Part shown: positions 51,288 through 59,632 of the stretch, piece after piece | Layout of the letters: each line of letters starts with the position of its first letter | How positions within the stretch are numbered: the stretch's first letter is position 1 | Source of the DNA: Mucilaginibacter galii | GTDB taxonomy: Bacteria > Bacteroidota > Bacteroidia > Sphingobacteriales > Sphingobacteriaceae | DNA: 64,000 bases | Direction of reading: 5' to 3' | Assembly (NCBI RefSeq): GCF_014635825.1 | Contig: NZ_BMDO01000001.1 | Coordinates: forward strand, 930,001 to 994,000 | Translations under genes and position numbers: made by a program | Notes under the pieces: generated by a model | What the model was told of the DNA's origin: nothing | Database searches by the model: none | Seen by the model: the letters and a program-made list of their open reading frames with translations, nothing else

Positions 51288-51295
51288 CAAAGATA
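51288..51295 (-). promoter_or_regulatory. -7 box (TATCTTTG on the minus strand) directly before aat
   Basis: CAAAGATA on the plus strand, 4 bases upstream of the aat ATG. Nearly the same layout as ruvC. Confidence 0.5.
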
Positions 51296-51533
51296 TTTCG
51301 ATTTCGCACAAATGAGGCTTAATTCCGGTTTATATAATTCTGCTTTTCCACATCATTCTTTCTAAAAACTACATATTTCTTCATAAAACCTCATTTAATT
51401 ACAAAGCGGCAGAATTACGCGAATCAGACAGATTTAAAAGACAATTGACAACCTGTTTATGCCATTAATTTAAGCATTAGTTAAATACAAGTACACCCAA
51501 TCACCCTGTACCAAATCTTACTATCTTAGGCAC

Positions 51534-51923
51534 ATGGCAGAATACCGCATCCCTCTTCAATACCGTAAGATGGAAAACCTTCACATCGTTTTTTGGCTGT
51601 TGAAAGATATTGGCTGGTGCATGATCTGGAAACCACTGGGCATCGTCATGATCTTCCCTACCCTGGTCATATCCATAGTGATTGCTTACCGCACCCGCGA
51701 GTTGTTTTCAGAGCTTATCCATAACCTGGCTATCACGTTTTGGATCACGGCCAACTCATACTGGATGATCAGCGAGTTTTTGGGCTTTGACAGCCTGCAT
51801 GTATATCATGACTTTACCTTCAAGCACCTCTCGATCATCCCATTTTTAACAGGGTTGGGTTGTTTGCTATACTATTACGTGATATGGCAGCCAAGGCATC
51901 CTAATGAGCTGGATACATTGTAA
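51534..51923 (+). CDS. Small membrane protein of unknown function
   Basis: 129 residues, or 117 if the ATG at 51570 is used. Three hydrophobic helices: WKPLGIVMIFPTLVISIVIAY (about 32-52), LIHNLAITFWITANSYWMIS and LSIIPFLTGLGCLLYYYVIW. It is rich in Trp and His, with a His-containing loop LHVYHDFTFKHL. No named family. A TATCTTAG sequence (one mismatch to TAnnTTTG) precedes it by about 15 bases. Stands alone after a 250-base gap that shows no other gene. Confidence 0.65.
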   Translation: MAEYRIPLQYRKMENLHIVFWLLKDIGWCMIWKPLGIVMIFPTLVISIVIAYRTRELFSELIHNLAITFWITANSYWMISEFLGFDSLHVYHDFTFKHLSIIPFLTGLGCLLYYYVIWQPRHPNELDTL

Positions 51924-52005
51924 TCAAATTTTTTAAAGCAATTACAAATTTCGATTAACTAAAATCTTACATTTACTCAAATACCTATCTTATAGCCTTA
52001 CCAAT

Positions 52006-52872
52006 ATGAAAAACATCTTTCTGTACCTACTCTTAAGCTTGTCTATCATATCCTGCCAAAACAGAGGGTCTGATAAATTTGCTCTTGCCAACATGCCACC
52101 CCCTCCCCCACCTACTGCTGAACCCTTAATGGTTGCAGATCCCGGTGTGAAATCTATTGAAGAACCAACCAATGAGAATAATACCCCAACCGCACAGCCT
52201 GTAGAAAAGAAAATCATCAAAGAAGGCGAGATCAGCATAGAGGCAAACAATATTAAAGCTGCCCGCAAAGCCCTAACCGACTCGCTTACCAAATTAGGCG
52301 GATACGTCAGTGAAGAATCTGAAAATAATGACGACGGCAACAGCCGTAAGAATTACGTTCTAAGCATACGCATACCCGCACAACATTTCGAACGCTTTTT
52401 AAGCGCCGTTTCCTCGGCGGCCGACCATATAGAATCCAAGAGCATCCGCATTAAGGATGTAACTACGGAGTTTATTGACATTACTACCCGGCTTAAAAAT
52501 AAAACGCTATTAGAAGACCGCTACAAAGCGTTATTGCAAAAAGCCACAAAAATGGCCGATGTATTAGAGGTAGAAGATAAGCTGACCGAGATACGCACCG
52601 ACATTGAAACCACCCAGGGACAATTGAACTACCTGAATAAGCAAGTAGCTTACAGTTCCCTGCAAATAACGCTTTTCAGTAAAAGCATCTCCGGTAAAAA
52701 TGAAGGAAACAGCTTTGGCTACCGGTTTACAAATGCACTTTCGGATAGCTGGCAATTGATACAAAGCCTGTTTTTCGGATTAATTACCTATTGGCCGCTG
52801 GTGCTTATTATAGTACTTATTGTAGTGTTATTGAGGAGGTGGCGAAGAAGGAAAATTAAGAGTACTATTTAA
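52006..52872 (+). CDS. DUF4349 lipoprotein
   Basis: 288 residues. Lipobox IISCQ (about Cys17), then a Pro-rich stretch (PPPPPPTAEP, about 31-40). The DUF4349 region (about 65-265) includes IIKEGEISIEANNIKAARKAL and a coiled coil (LEVEDKLTEIRTDIETTQGQLNYL). A C-terminal transmembrane helix LVLIIVLIVVLLRRWRRRK ends in a basic tail. Probably spans the periplasm between a lipid anchor and the inner-membrane helix. The role is unknown. Confidence 0.88.
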   Translation: MKNIFLYLLLSLSIISCQNRGSDKFALANMPPPPPPTAEPLMVADPGVKSIEEPTNENNTPTAQPVEKKIIKEGEISIEANNIKAARKALTDSLTKLGGYVSEESENNDDGNSRKNYVLSIRIPAQHFERFLSAVSSAADHIESKSIRIKDVTTEFIDITTRLKNKTLLEDRYKALLQKATKMADVLEVEDKLTEIRTDIETTQGQLNYLNKQVAYSSLQITLFSKSISGKNEGNSFGYRFTNALSDSWQLIQSLFFGLITYWPLVLIIVLIVVLLRRWRRRKIKSTI

Positions 52873-52933
52873 GCCGATCTATAATTTTAGATCAGGAACA
52901 GGTGCCATTATAAAATCTTTACAATAAAGTATC

Positions 52934-53785
52934 ATGTCTATAAAGATCTTACTTTCATTCACCTTTATAACGCTTGTTTCATGTTTAGGGGTAAAAGCCC
53001 AAAAGCCAACTTATAAGGTATACGCCATTCGTTTTGCCGAAAGCACTTATCCTTTTACCGCGGCCGACTGGGCCAAAGGCGCACCCAAATCAGTACCTGT
53101 AAAAATTAATTTTATGGTTTGGCTTATTAAAGGGAGCAATGGCCGTAACATATTGGTTGATGCCGGTTTTTATAATGACTCGGACGATGCGAAAGAATTT
53201 CAGCTGATTAACTACCTGCGACCGGATAGCGCCGTTTTAAGAACAGGAATTAAGCCGAACGAGGTTACCGACATTATTTTGAGCCATCCGCACTGGGACC
53301 ATATCAACGGCATAGACTTATTCCCTAATGCCCGGGTATGGATGCAGAAAGAAGATTATCATTATTTTGTGGGCGATGCCTGGCAAAAAGACGGCGCCAG
53401 AGGTGGCTTTGCGAAAAGAGATGTTTCAAAAATCGTGGCGTTGAATTTAGCCGGTAAGCTTGCACTGGTAAATGGCGATAACCAGGAGATCATTCCGGGC
53501 ATTAAGGTGTATACCGGTTCAAAACATACTTATAACTCACAATATGTGGGTTTAAAAGCGGGTGATCATCAGATCATACTGGCCTCAGATAACGTTTGGA
53601 TATACTATAATTTACAACATTTATTACCGGCAAACGGTGGCACGCTTAACCCTGCCGGGTACGTAAAAGCCATGCAACGGATGAAAACCTTGGCCTCTAA
53701 CGTCAAGTATATCATCCCCGGCCATGATGCACAGGTATTTTCTAAGTTTCCGCAAATTGCCAATGGCGTGGTAGAGATCAGATAA
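52934..53785 (+). CDS. Exported MBL-fold metallo-hydrolase
   Basis: 283 residues. A signal peptide ends at about residue 23 (LGVKAQ), possibly with Cys17. The metallo-beta-lactamase zinc site SHPHWDHINGI (HxHxDH) and later residues including SDNVW and IIPGHDAQ are intact. It resembles N-acyl homoserine lactonase-like or quorum-quenching MBL proteins in general layout, but the family cannot be fixed by eye. It lies 61 bases after the DUF4349 gene. Confidence 0.88.
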   Translation: MSIKILLSFTFITLVSCLGVKAQKPTYKVYAIRFAESTYPFTAADWAKGAPKSVPVKINFMVWLIKGSNGRNILVDAGFYNDSDDAKEFQLINYLRPDSAVLRTGIKPNEVTDIILSHPHWDHINGIDLFPNARVWMQKEDYHYFVGDAWQKDGARGGFAKRDVSKIVALNLAGKLALVNGDNQEIIPGIKVYTGSKHTYNSQYVGLKAGDHQIILASDNVWIYYNLQHLLPANGGTLNPAGYVKAMQRMKTLASNVKYIIPGHDAQVFSKFPQIANGVVEIR

Positions 53786-53961
53786 TGCTTTAACCCGTGT
53801 ATCTGCCTTTCTTTTAACCAATGGCTATTGCAAGTTTGCAGCTTGTGGACATCATGGCTGCCATGTCTTGTTACCACGATTTATGCTGAAAATCATTCGC
53901 GGCAGCGGGCTCTCTATACGCCTATATTGCTTTTAAAAGCCAGAGCAAAAGCCCATAATGC

Positions 53962-54022
53962 CAGTCTGAGCTCTTGTCGAAGACTTAGCAGAGTGTACAA
54001 GTCTTCGACAAGCTCAGACTGA
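53962..54022. repeat. REP-like palindrome (CTTCGACAAGCTCAG family)
   Basis: Left arm cagtctgagctcttgtcgaa and right arm ttcgacaagctcagactg, facing each other around an 18-base centre. The left arm has a two-base CT insertion relative to the right. It belongs to a palindrome family common in many bacterial genomes. It is in the 263-base gap between the convergent MBL and DUF3857 genes, which otherwise holds no gene. Confidence 0.88.
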
Positions 54023-54048
54023 CAAGCTTGATAGGATACTAAGTTGTC

Positions 54049-55989
54049 TTACGCCTTCTTGTGAATAATAAGCTTCTTATTCTGCGCACTGGTGATCTTA
54101 TCCATGTACTGCTGCATCTCGTTGTACTTGGCAGCCGGGATCACGTGGTTGTTTAAGTTAAACTTAACGGTGCTTACAACTTCGTTTTTAGCATTATCGT
54201 ACTTGTAATTGGCTTCATAAGTGCCGTAGCTAAATTTGAGCATTACATTTTCGGGTACAGATTCGGCCTCGAAACCTTCGGGCAGGCTAATTACCGTGAT
54301 GCAGGTTTTTTGCATAGGGTGCTCAAAGTAAAAATCGCTGCGCCGCTTTTCAACCACAGGCACCGTCATGCGCCACAAATCAAACACCCGCGGACGGTAA
54401 AATTTCTTGCTGCCGGCACTTACCTCGGCAAATACATCATATTCCAAATCAAAATTCACCTCTTTAATGCCTGCACTATCGGCTGCTTCTTTAAAATCAA
54501 AGAATGAGGGCTGCTTAAAGTTGAGCGAGCGCAGCAGGTATTCCTTTTGCTTGTCTTGGCTTATGGTGGGCAGCTGGTCCACATACAGATCGCGGTAACC
54601 GCCGGTGCTCAATATTTTAACTTTGGCTGTGGCACCTCCGTCGGCATCCAGCTTTACCTGTACCAGGCTGTTAAACTGGTTATCGGCGCCGGTACTTTTT
54701 GGGGTATTTACCAGTTTGCCGCCATCCTCGGTTACTATCAAGGCCCTACGATTTTCGGTAAAGGCTCCTAATTTTCCGTAAGCGGTGGTATTGCTGGTGC
54801 ACTCCAGCCAGGTGGTATCATTTTTAAAGGGAATGCACAATATTACATGGTTAAAAGGCGATGCGGGAAAGTCTACATCGGCCGGTTCGCCGTTTGCACC
54901 CGCATTAATAATGGCATAATGCGAGCGTATGCCTGCGGCTTGCAACAACGCCTTCATGTAGTTAGATAAGGCCTTGCAGTCACCATATTTTTTTTGGTCA
55001 ACAAAGCTGGCCGGGAAAGGCTTTAAACCGCCCACACCCAATTGTATGCTCACATAGCGCATATTTTTTTGCATGTAATTATACAAAAAGCGCGCTTTTT
55101 CGGGGTCTGTTTTGAGGTTAGCCGTTAATTGCTTTACCTCCTCGGTACGTTGCGGGCTCAGGTTGCAAACATCGGTATTAAGTACCGACTGCCATTTGCC
55201 AAAGTTTTGCCAGCTGCTAAAATCGCCTTCCATGCCAAAGTATTCAAACTTATCTGCCGCAAATACAATGCGGGGGGCTACTGTCCAGGCGGGTGCGTCA
55301 TCTTCGGGTTCTGCGGTTTTCAGGTTTTTTACCTGCCAGGTGTATACTTCGTACTGCCCTTCGGTTTCCTTAACAGGCTTGATAGCGGTGTTCTTATTTT
55401 TGTACCTGAAATGTACACCCGGCACTACCGAAATTTTATAAATAGCGTTTTGCACAGCCGTTTCGGGCGGTTGTATGCGCCATTGCGACAGATCCAGGTA
55501 GCTGTTCTGGTTCATCTCATAATAGGTTTCTATGGTAATGGGGTAGCTGGCTACCGAATGCTGCACCACCATAAAGCGGCTATCGGTAATTACCGAAAAG
55601 CCATCGGCCGCCGAGCGGTCATACATATCGCTTTTGCCATACTTTTTTATGAGCTTTCCCTGGGCATCAAACACCAGCATCTGTGCCGAGTTTACGCTGC
55701 TGTACTTACGGTCGTAAGGTAAATAAAGGGTGGCTGCATCCTCCGCTTTCTCATCTAAAATAGTAATAATGCTGTGCTCCTTTTCAACCAGTTTTCCCGG
55801 GCCCGATACCTTCATTTCGTGCAGCGAATACCTGATCACTTTGTGGGCATCCTGCTTTAAAGAATCGGGGATGGAAGAAGCTATATACAGGTCTTTAGGT
55901 AAGTTTTTGTCTTGTGCCCAAACTGCCGTATTGCCGCATGCCACCATTACAGCGGCTATAAGCAAGCCACTTAATTTTTTATTAAGCAT
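54049..55989 (-). CDS. Exported DUF3857 / transglutaminase-core protein
   Basis: 646 residues. Signal peptide about 1-25 (GNTAVWAQ), DUF3857 domain about 60-230, transglutaminase core about 280-400, and a beta-rich C-terminal domain. The core keeps the nucleophile in KYGDCKALSNYM and a His in FNHVILCIP, followed by WLECTSN. It may be an active cysteine peptidase or amidase in the periplasm. It follows a close paralogue (55999-57984) by 9 bases on the same strand. Confidence 0.88.
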   Translation of the reverse strand: MLNKKLSGLLIAAVMVACGNTAVWAQDKNLPKDLYIASSIPDSLKQDAHKVIRYSLHEMKVSGPGKLVEKEHSIITILDEKAEDAATLYLPYDRKYSSVNSAQMLVFDAQGKLIKKYGKSDMYDRSAADGFSVITDSRFMVVQHSVASYPITIETYYEMNQNSYLDLSQWRIQPPETAVQNAIYKISVVPGVHFRYKNKNTAIKPVKETEGQYEVYTWQVKNLKTAEPEDDAPAWTVAPRIVFAADKFEYFGMEGDFSSWQNFGKWQSVLNTDVCNLSPQRTEEVKQLTANLKTDPEKARFLYNYMQKNMRYVSIQLGVGGLKPFPASFVDQKKYGDCKALSNYMKALLQAAGIRSHYAIINAGANGEPADVDFPASPFNHVILCIPFKNDTTWLECTSNTTAYGKLGAFTENRRALIVTEDGGKLVNTPKSTGADNQFNSLVQVKLDADGGATAKVKILSTGGYRDLYVDQLPTISQDKQKEYLLRSLNFKQPSFFDFKEAADSAGIKEVNFDLEYDVFAEVSAGSKKFYRPRVFDLWRMTVPVVEKRRSDFYFEHPMQKTCITVISLPEGFEAESVPENVMLKFSYGTYEANYKYDNAKNEVVSTVKFNLNNHVIPAAKYNEMQQYMDKITSAQNKKLIIHKKA

Positions 55990-55998
55990 AAATGGGTA

Positions 55999-57984
55999 TT
56001 AAGATTTTTTAAGTACTACCTGCTCATTCAGCAGTTCGTGCATTTTTTTGTAGAATACCTGCAAATCGGGGTAATTTTCTTTACCGTAAATCACTTTATT
56101 GTAGTTGATGGTGTAACGCACCATAATAGAACCGTCTTGCTCTATAACCATACGCCTGCAAATAATACTCTGATCGGGCATAACAATGCTTATACTTTTT
56201 GGCAGGGCATCAGATTTATAGCCGGCCGGTATTTTGTATATACCTGTAAGATTGTAGTTGTTGGTATGACCAAAGTCAATGTCGCTAAACCGGTTCTCGC
56301 TCAGGAAAGGATTGGTTTTCATGGAGGTGAACAGGTTAGGATTAAAAATAATATAGTCTTTATCGGAACTGGTAAGGTTTAAATTAAATTTAATCTGTTG
56401 GGTTAGCGGCAAACTGTCTGCTTCTATATTATCCATTTTAAGCGCCGTAATGCTCAGGTTATTATCATTATCGCGCAGGTAGTCTATGTATTTTTTCTCG
56501 CCGTTGGTTTTATAGTTTTCTATGCTGGCATAGCGGTCGTAGCAAAAATTGCTGATCTGTGCTAACCCGCTCATTTTACCATCGGGCAGTATGTCGGCAT
56601 TGATCATGACCACGTGCCTTACCGGGGCTTCGCGCTGCAGAAATACGATGTCGTACCTCTTGTTCTCCTTATCAATAAATAAGCCATAGGAGTTTAACAG
56701 GTTGGCCGGCGTTTCTAAATAGCTGTTGTATTTACTGGTGGCATCAAGTATGTAGCGGCGTGTACTATCAATAGGAATGTAAACCACGGCACGGTTAAAC
56801 TGGTACAAAAACGAGTATGCCGGGTTAACCTTGCCATGCTCGCGCGTACTTACCACCATGGGGTACGCTTTTACGCCCGACTGTTTGAGTAAACGATATA
56901 AAATAAGGTTGACCTCGGCCGAGTTGCCTGTCTTTTTTTCCCAGGCTTTGGGCGTGCCATCGTTAGTATACCAGCGGTCTACGCTGTTCCACTTCATGTT
57001 ATTTTTTACTTCGTTAAAAACGTAGGCAATCTTTTGCTCGTCGGTTTTGAAGCTTTTGGCTTTAGCAATGATAGTCTCTTCACCGGTTAATTTTTTGCGC
57101 AGCTGCAAACCAAAATCTTCGTCATCGGCTAAAATACCGCCCACTTTTGCCCAGCTGTTAGAATAGGATTGTGAAAAGCCCGCCGGCGGATTAAAATTAC
57201 TTAGCTGAAAGTAGATACACTGCAGGTTATCTACCTCCGAGGTCATGTAAGGCTCTTTCACCATTGATGCCACGTTAGACATCACATACCGGGTTTTATT
57301 CTCATTCAGCAGCAAAGGTGTATTACCCGACCCACCGGTTATTGAGCGCGAATCTACCGAGGTTGCATACTTGGTAAAAGGCCGCGAGTTGCGCTGCTGG
57401 GTACGAAAGTAAAAGTAATCGGGGATAGTGGTCACCAGTTCGCTGTGCCTCACAGGGATATCTTCCTGAAAGAACCAATCGGGGATGGCACTTAGCGAGT
57501 TAATGGTTTGTTTGTACTTGTACTCAATTACCGAACCTGCTTTTACATTAGGGAAGGTAAAAACGAGGGCCAGCCGGCTTTTATCTACCACTTCGGTAAA
57601 AATCTGCTTCTTGTCAAGTTTGGTAATTTCTACGTTGTCGTTGTTCAAGTTGAATATTTCACCCTGCAAGCCGGTTAGGTATTCAAACTTGTTACCGCCG
57701 TAGTATTCAATGCGTACATCGGCCTCTTTCTTGCCGCTTTCGGTAAGTATTTTAACGCGCTTATGGCGTTCGAGAATAATGTTGAAATCGTTGTCGTAGT
57801 AAACGTCGCCTTTGTCGAACAATACCATAGCGTTGGCATCTTTCTCAAAGTCGCACACTTTCATCGACAGATCGGCTTTATCTATTTTGCCGTAAGCTTG
57901 CGTAGTGGTTACTACTTTTTCTTGCGCTGCAGCGAAGGTTACTGCCAATAGCGACACCGCCAATGAAGTAAATATTTTTTTCAT
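55999..57984 (-). CDS. Exported DUF3857 protein with degenerate transglutaminase core
   Basis: 661 residues from the ATG at 57984. Signal peptide to about residue 20 (TFAAAQE), then DUF3857 and a transglutaminase-like core. In the core the Cys position reads KKTGNSAEVNLILYR (Cys to Ser) and the His position reads YQFNRAVVYIP (His to Asn); the Asp is kept in YILDATSKYN. So the fold is present but the catalytic pair is gone. It is the first gene of a two-gene unit with its probably active paralogue. Confidence 0.88.
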   Translation of the reverse strand: MKKIFTSLAVSLLAVTFAAAQEKVVTTTQAYGKIDKADLSMKVCDFEKDANAMVLFDKGDVYYDNDFNIILERHKRVKILTESGKKEADVRIEYYGGNKFEYLTGLQGEIFNLNNDNVEITKLDKKQIFTEVVDKSRLALVFTFPNVKAGSVIEYKYKQTINSLSAIPDWFFQEDIPVRHSELVTTIPDYFYFRTQQRNSRPFTKYATSVDSRSITGGSGNTPLLLNENKTRYVMSNVASMVKEPYMTSEVDNLQCIYFQLSNFNPPAGFSQSYSNSWAKVGGILADDEDFGLQLRKKLTGEETIIAKAKSFKTDEQKIAYVFNEVKNNMKWNSVDRWYTNDGTPKAWEKKTGNSAEVNLILYRLLKQSGVKAYPMVVSTREHGKVNPAYSFLYQFNRAVVYIPIDSTRRYILDATSKYNSYLETPANLLNSYGLFIDKENKRYDIVFLQREAPVRHVVMINADILPDGKMSGLAQISNFCYDRYASIENYKTNGEKKYIDYLRDNDNNLSITALKMDNIEADSLPLTQQIKFNLNLTSSDKDYIIFNPNLFTSMKTNPFLSENRFSDIDFGHTNNYNLTGIYKIPAGYKSDALPKSISIVMPDQSIICRRMVIEQDGSIMVRYTINYNKVIYGKENYPDLQVFYKKMHELLNEQVVLKKS

Positions 57985-58248
57985 GCAATAAGGTTTGTGG
58001 CTACCAAAATAAATAATAAACCTCACAGTAAGAAAAAAATCAATACGTATTCAATAGCCATTTACTTACTCATTGCAATATTTAACTAACTGTTAAACAG
58101 AACCTCACAGCAATTTCTACGCTTATGCAAAAAGCGTTAGGCAAGCGTTGTTAGCAAATAGGCTAACATCTATCTGATTACATTTTTATAGAACTAAATA
58201 AATGTGATAGACTCGCTTTTTTACTAATTTATTTAGCAAATTTGCATT

Positions 58249-59319
58249 ATGGCTTTTGAGGCGAACGATGATTTTTTTAAGGGGCGGGGAGCGCAGGTTA
58301 ATACGCACAACAAGTTTCTGAAAGTTAAGTATGTAGCCGAACATATTGAGGGGCTTGATGAACCCCTGCTGCAAAACAGCAAAACGCAGCTTTTCGATGA
58401 GCATCCTAAAAGCATTGTAAGCAAAAGCAACAGTCCCGATTTAAGCCATATGCACTCCATTAACCCCTACCAGGGCTGTGAGCATGGCTGCATTTATTGT
58501 TACGCGCGCAATAGCCACGAGTATTATGGTTTCAGCGCCGGATTGGACTTTGAGCGCAAGATCATCGTTAAACGCAACGCGCCCGAACTGCTGGAAGAAT
58601 ATTTTAACAAGCGTCGCTATCAGCCCACGCCTATCGTACTATCGGGCAATACAGATTGCTACCAGCCCATTGAGCGCGACCTGGAAATTACCCGCCGCTT
58701 GCTGCAAGTGTTTTTGCAGTACAAGCACCCGGTAAGTATTATTACCAAGAACAACCTCATTTTGCGCGATATGGATATTGTGGAAGAACTGGCTAAGCTC
58801 AACCTCATCCACGTTAACATTTCTATTACTTCGTTAGATGAGCAGTTGCGCCAAAAGCTGGAACCACGTACCGTGACCTCTATAGGCCGTTTAAATGTAA
58901 TAGAAAAGCTATCGGCCAAGGGGGTACCGGTTAGGGTAATGACCGCACCTATCATTCCCGGCTTGAATAGCAACGAGGTACCCGCCATTATTAAGGCGGC
59001 TGCCAATCGAGGTGCCGTGGCAGCCGGTTTTACAATGGTGCGCCTTAACGGCAGTATTGCCGAAATATTTACCGACTGGATCCATAAAACCTTCCCCGAC
59101 CGGGCCGAAAAGGTATTAAACCTTATACGCCAGGTACACGATGGCAACCTGAACGACAGCGAGTTTGGCCGTCGCATGAGTGGCGACGGCGAAGTAGCCG
59201 AATCCATCCACCAGCTCTACCGCATGGCCTGCAAAAAGTACCTAGGGGACAGGGAAATGCCGGGCTATAATTTGTCGTTATTTACGCCGAAGACGGGGCG
59301 ACAGATTACGTTGTTTTAA
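58249..59319 (+). CDS. Radical SAM protein of the PA0069/SplB-like family
   Basis: 356 residues. The radical SAM cluster motif is GCEHGCIYCYARN, with the three cysteines at residues 77, 81 and 84. NPYQGCEHGCIYCYARNSHE is the PA0069-family signature. It lacks the spore-specific context of SplB. The function is unknown; DNA or nucleotide repair has been suggested for relatives. It is preceded by CAAATTTG (one mismatch to TAnnTTTG) 4 bases before the ATG. Confidence 0.9.
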   Translation: MAFEANDDFFKGRGAQVNTHNKFLKVKYVAEHIEGLDEPLLQNSKTQLFDEHPKSIVSKSNSPDLSHMHSINPYQGCEHGCIYCYARNSHEYYGFSAGLDFERKIIVKRNAPELLEEYFNKRRYQPTPIVLSGNTDCYQPIERDLEITRRLLQVFLQYKHPVSIITKNNLILRDMDIVEELAKLNLIHVNISITSLDEQLRQKLEPRTVTSIGRLNVIEKLSAKGVPVRVMTAPIIPGLNSNEVPAIIKAAANRGAVAAGFTMVRLNGSIAEIFTDWIHKTFPDRAEKVLNLIRQVHDGNLNDSEFGRRMSGDGEVAESIHQLYRMACKKYLGDREMPGYNLSLFTPKTGRQITLF

Positions 59320-59406
59320 GGGGATGAATGAACCCAAAAAGAAAGCGCGCGTGGGGATGACAGAAAAGCGGGCCGGCGTGAGCCTTGTGCGGAGAAGCTT
59401 TTTTAT

Positions 59407-59449
59407 GTCTTGATTTTTTTGTTACTTTTTGTATCAAGACAAAAAGTAA
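59407..59449. repeat. Repeat with two overlapping inverted pairs
   Basis: GTCTTGAT (59407-59414) pairs with ATCAAGAC (59433-59440), while TTACTTTTTG (59422-59431) pairs with CAAAAAGTAA (59440-59449). The two hairpins share bases and cannot both form. The sequence type is common in Bacteroidota intergenic DNA. Confidence 0.7.
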
Positions 59450-59525
59450 TGGGCCTCTCCGGCCAAGAGGAGACGAAGGTTGTTTATCAGCACTAAACTG
59501 AATTAAAAACGCACTACCTAAACTG

Positions 59526-59560
59526 CTCGAACAAGATTTCTCACTATCGTTCGAAATGAC
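59526..59560. repeat. Half REP-like element (CATTTCGAACG family)
   Basis: On the minus strand it reads tgtcatttcgaacgatag then tgagaaatctt. The first part is one arm of a palindrome widespread in this phylum; no second arm is nearby. Probably a decayed or single-arm copy. Confidence 0.6.
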
Positions 59561-59606
59561 AGGGTGAGATATTGTAAGGATAAGCTACCCTCCCGCATAA
59601 TTACCT

Positions 59607-59614
59607 TATCTTTG
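59607..59614 (+). promoter_or_regulatory. -7 box (TATCTTTG) of the helicase gene
   Basis: Full TAnnTTTG match 18 bases before the ATG at 59633. Confidence 0.5.
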
Positions 59615-59632
59615 CGGCAACTCCATTCAACA

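Larger units (their letters stand above)
59320..59632. other. 313-base gap with two repetitive elements and no gene
   Basis: Bases 59407-59449 carry two overlapping inverted repeats (GTCTTGAT / ATCAAGAC and TTACTTTTTG / CAAAAAGTAA). Bases 59526-59560 look like half of a REP palindrome. Bases 59607-59614 are the helicase -7 box. I see no reading frame with a plausible start or composition in between. Confidence 0.7.

Noticed and set aside
52875..52892. Terminator after the DUF4349 gene (GATCTA...TAGATC)
   Set aside because: The stem is weak and has no T-run on the plus strand.
53828..54022. Small frame after the MBL hydrolase gene
   Set aside because: It runs through a REP-like palindrome; no start signal or homology is apparent.
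55129..55722. 197-codon open frame antisense to the DUF3857 gene
   Set aside because: It lies wholly opposite a clear gene, and its translation shows no domain or plausible composition.
58659..59207. 182-codon open frame antisense to the radical SAM gene
   Set aside because: Mirror of a well-supported coding region, with Ser/Arg-rich translation.
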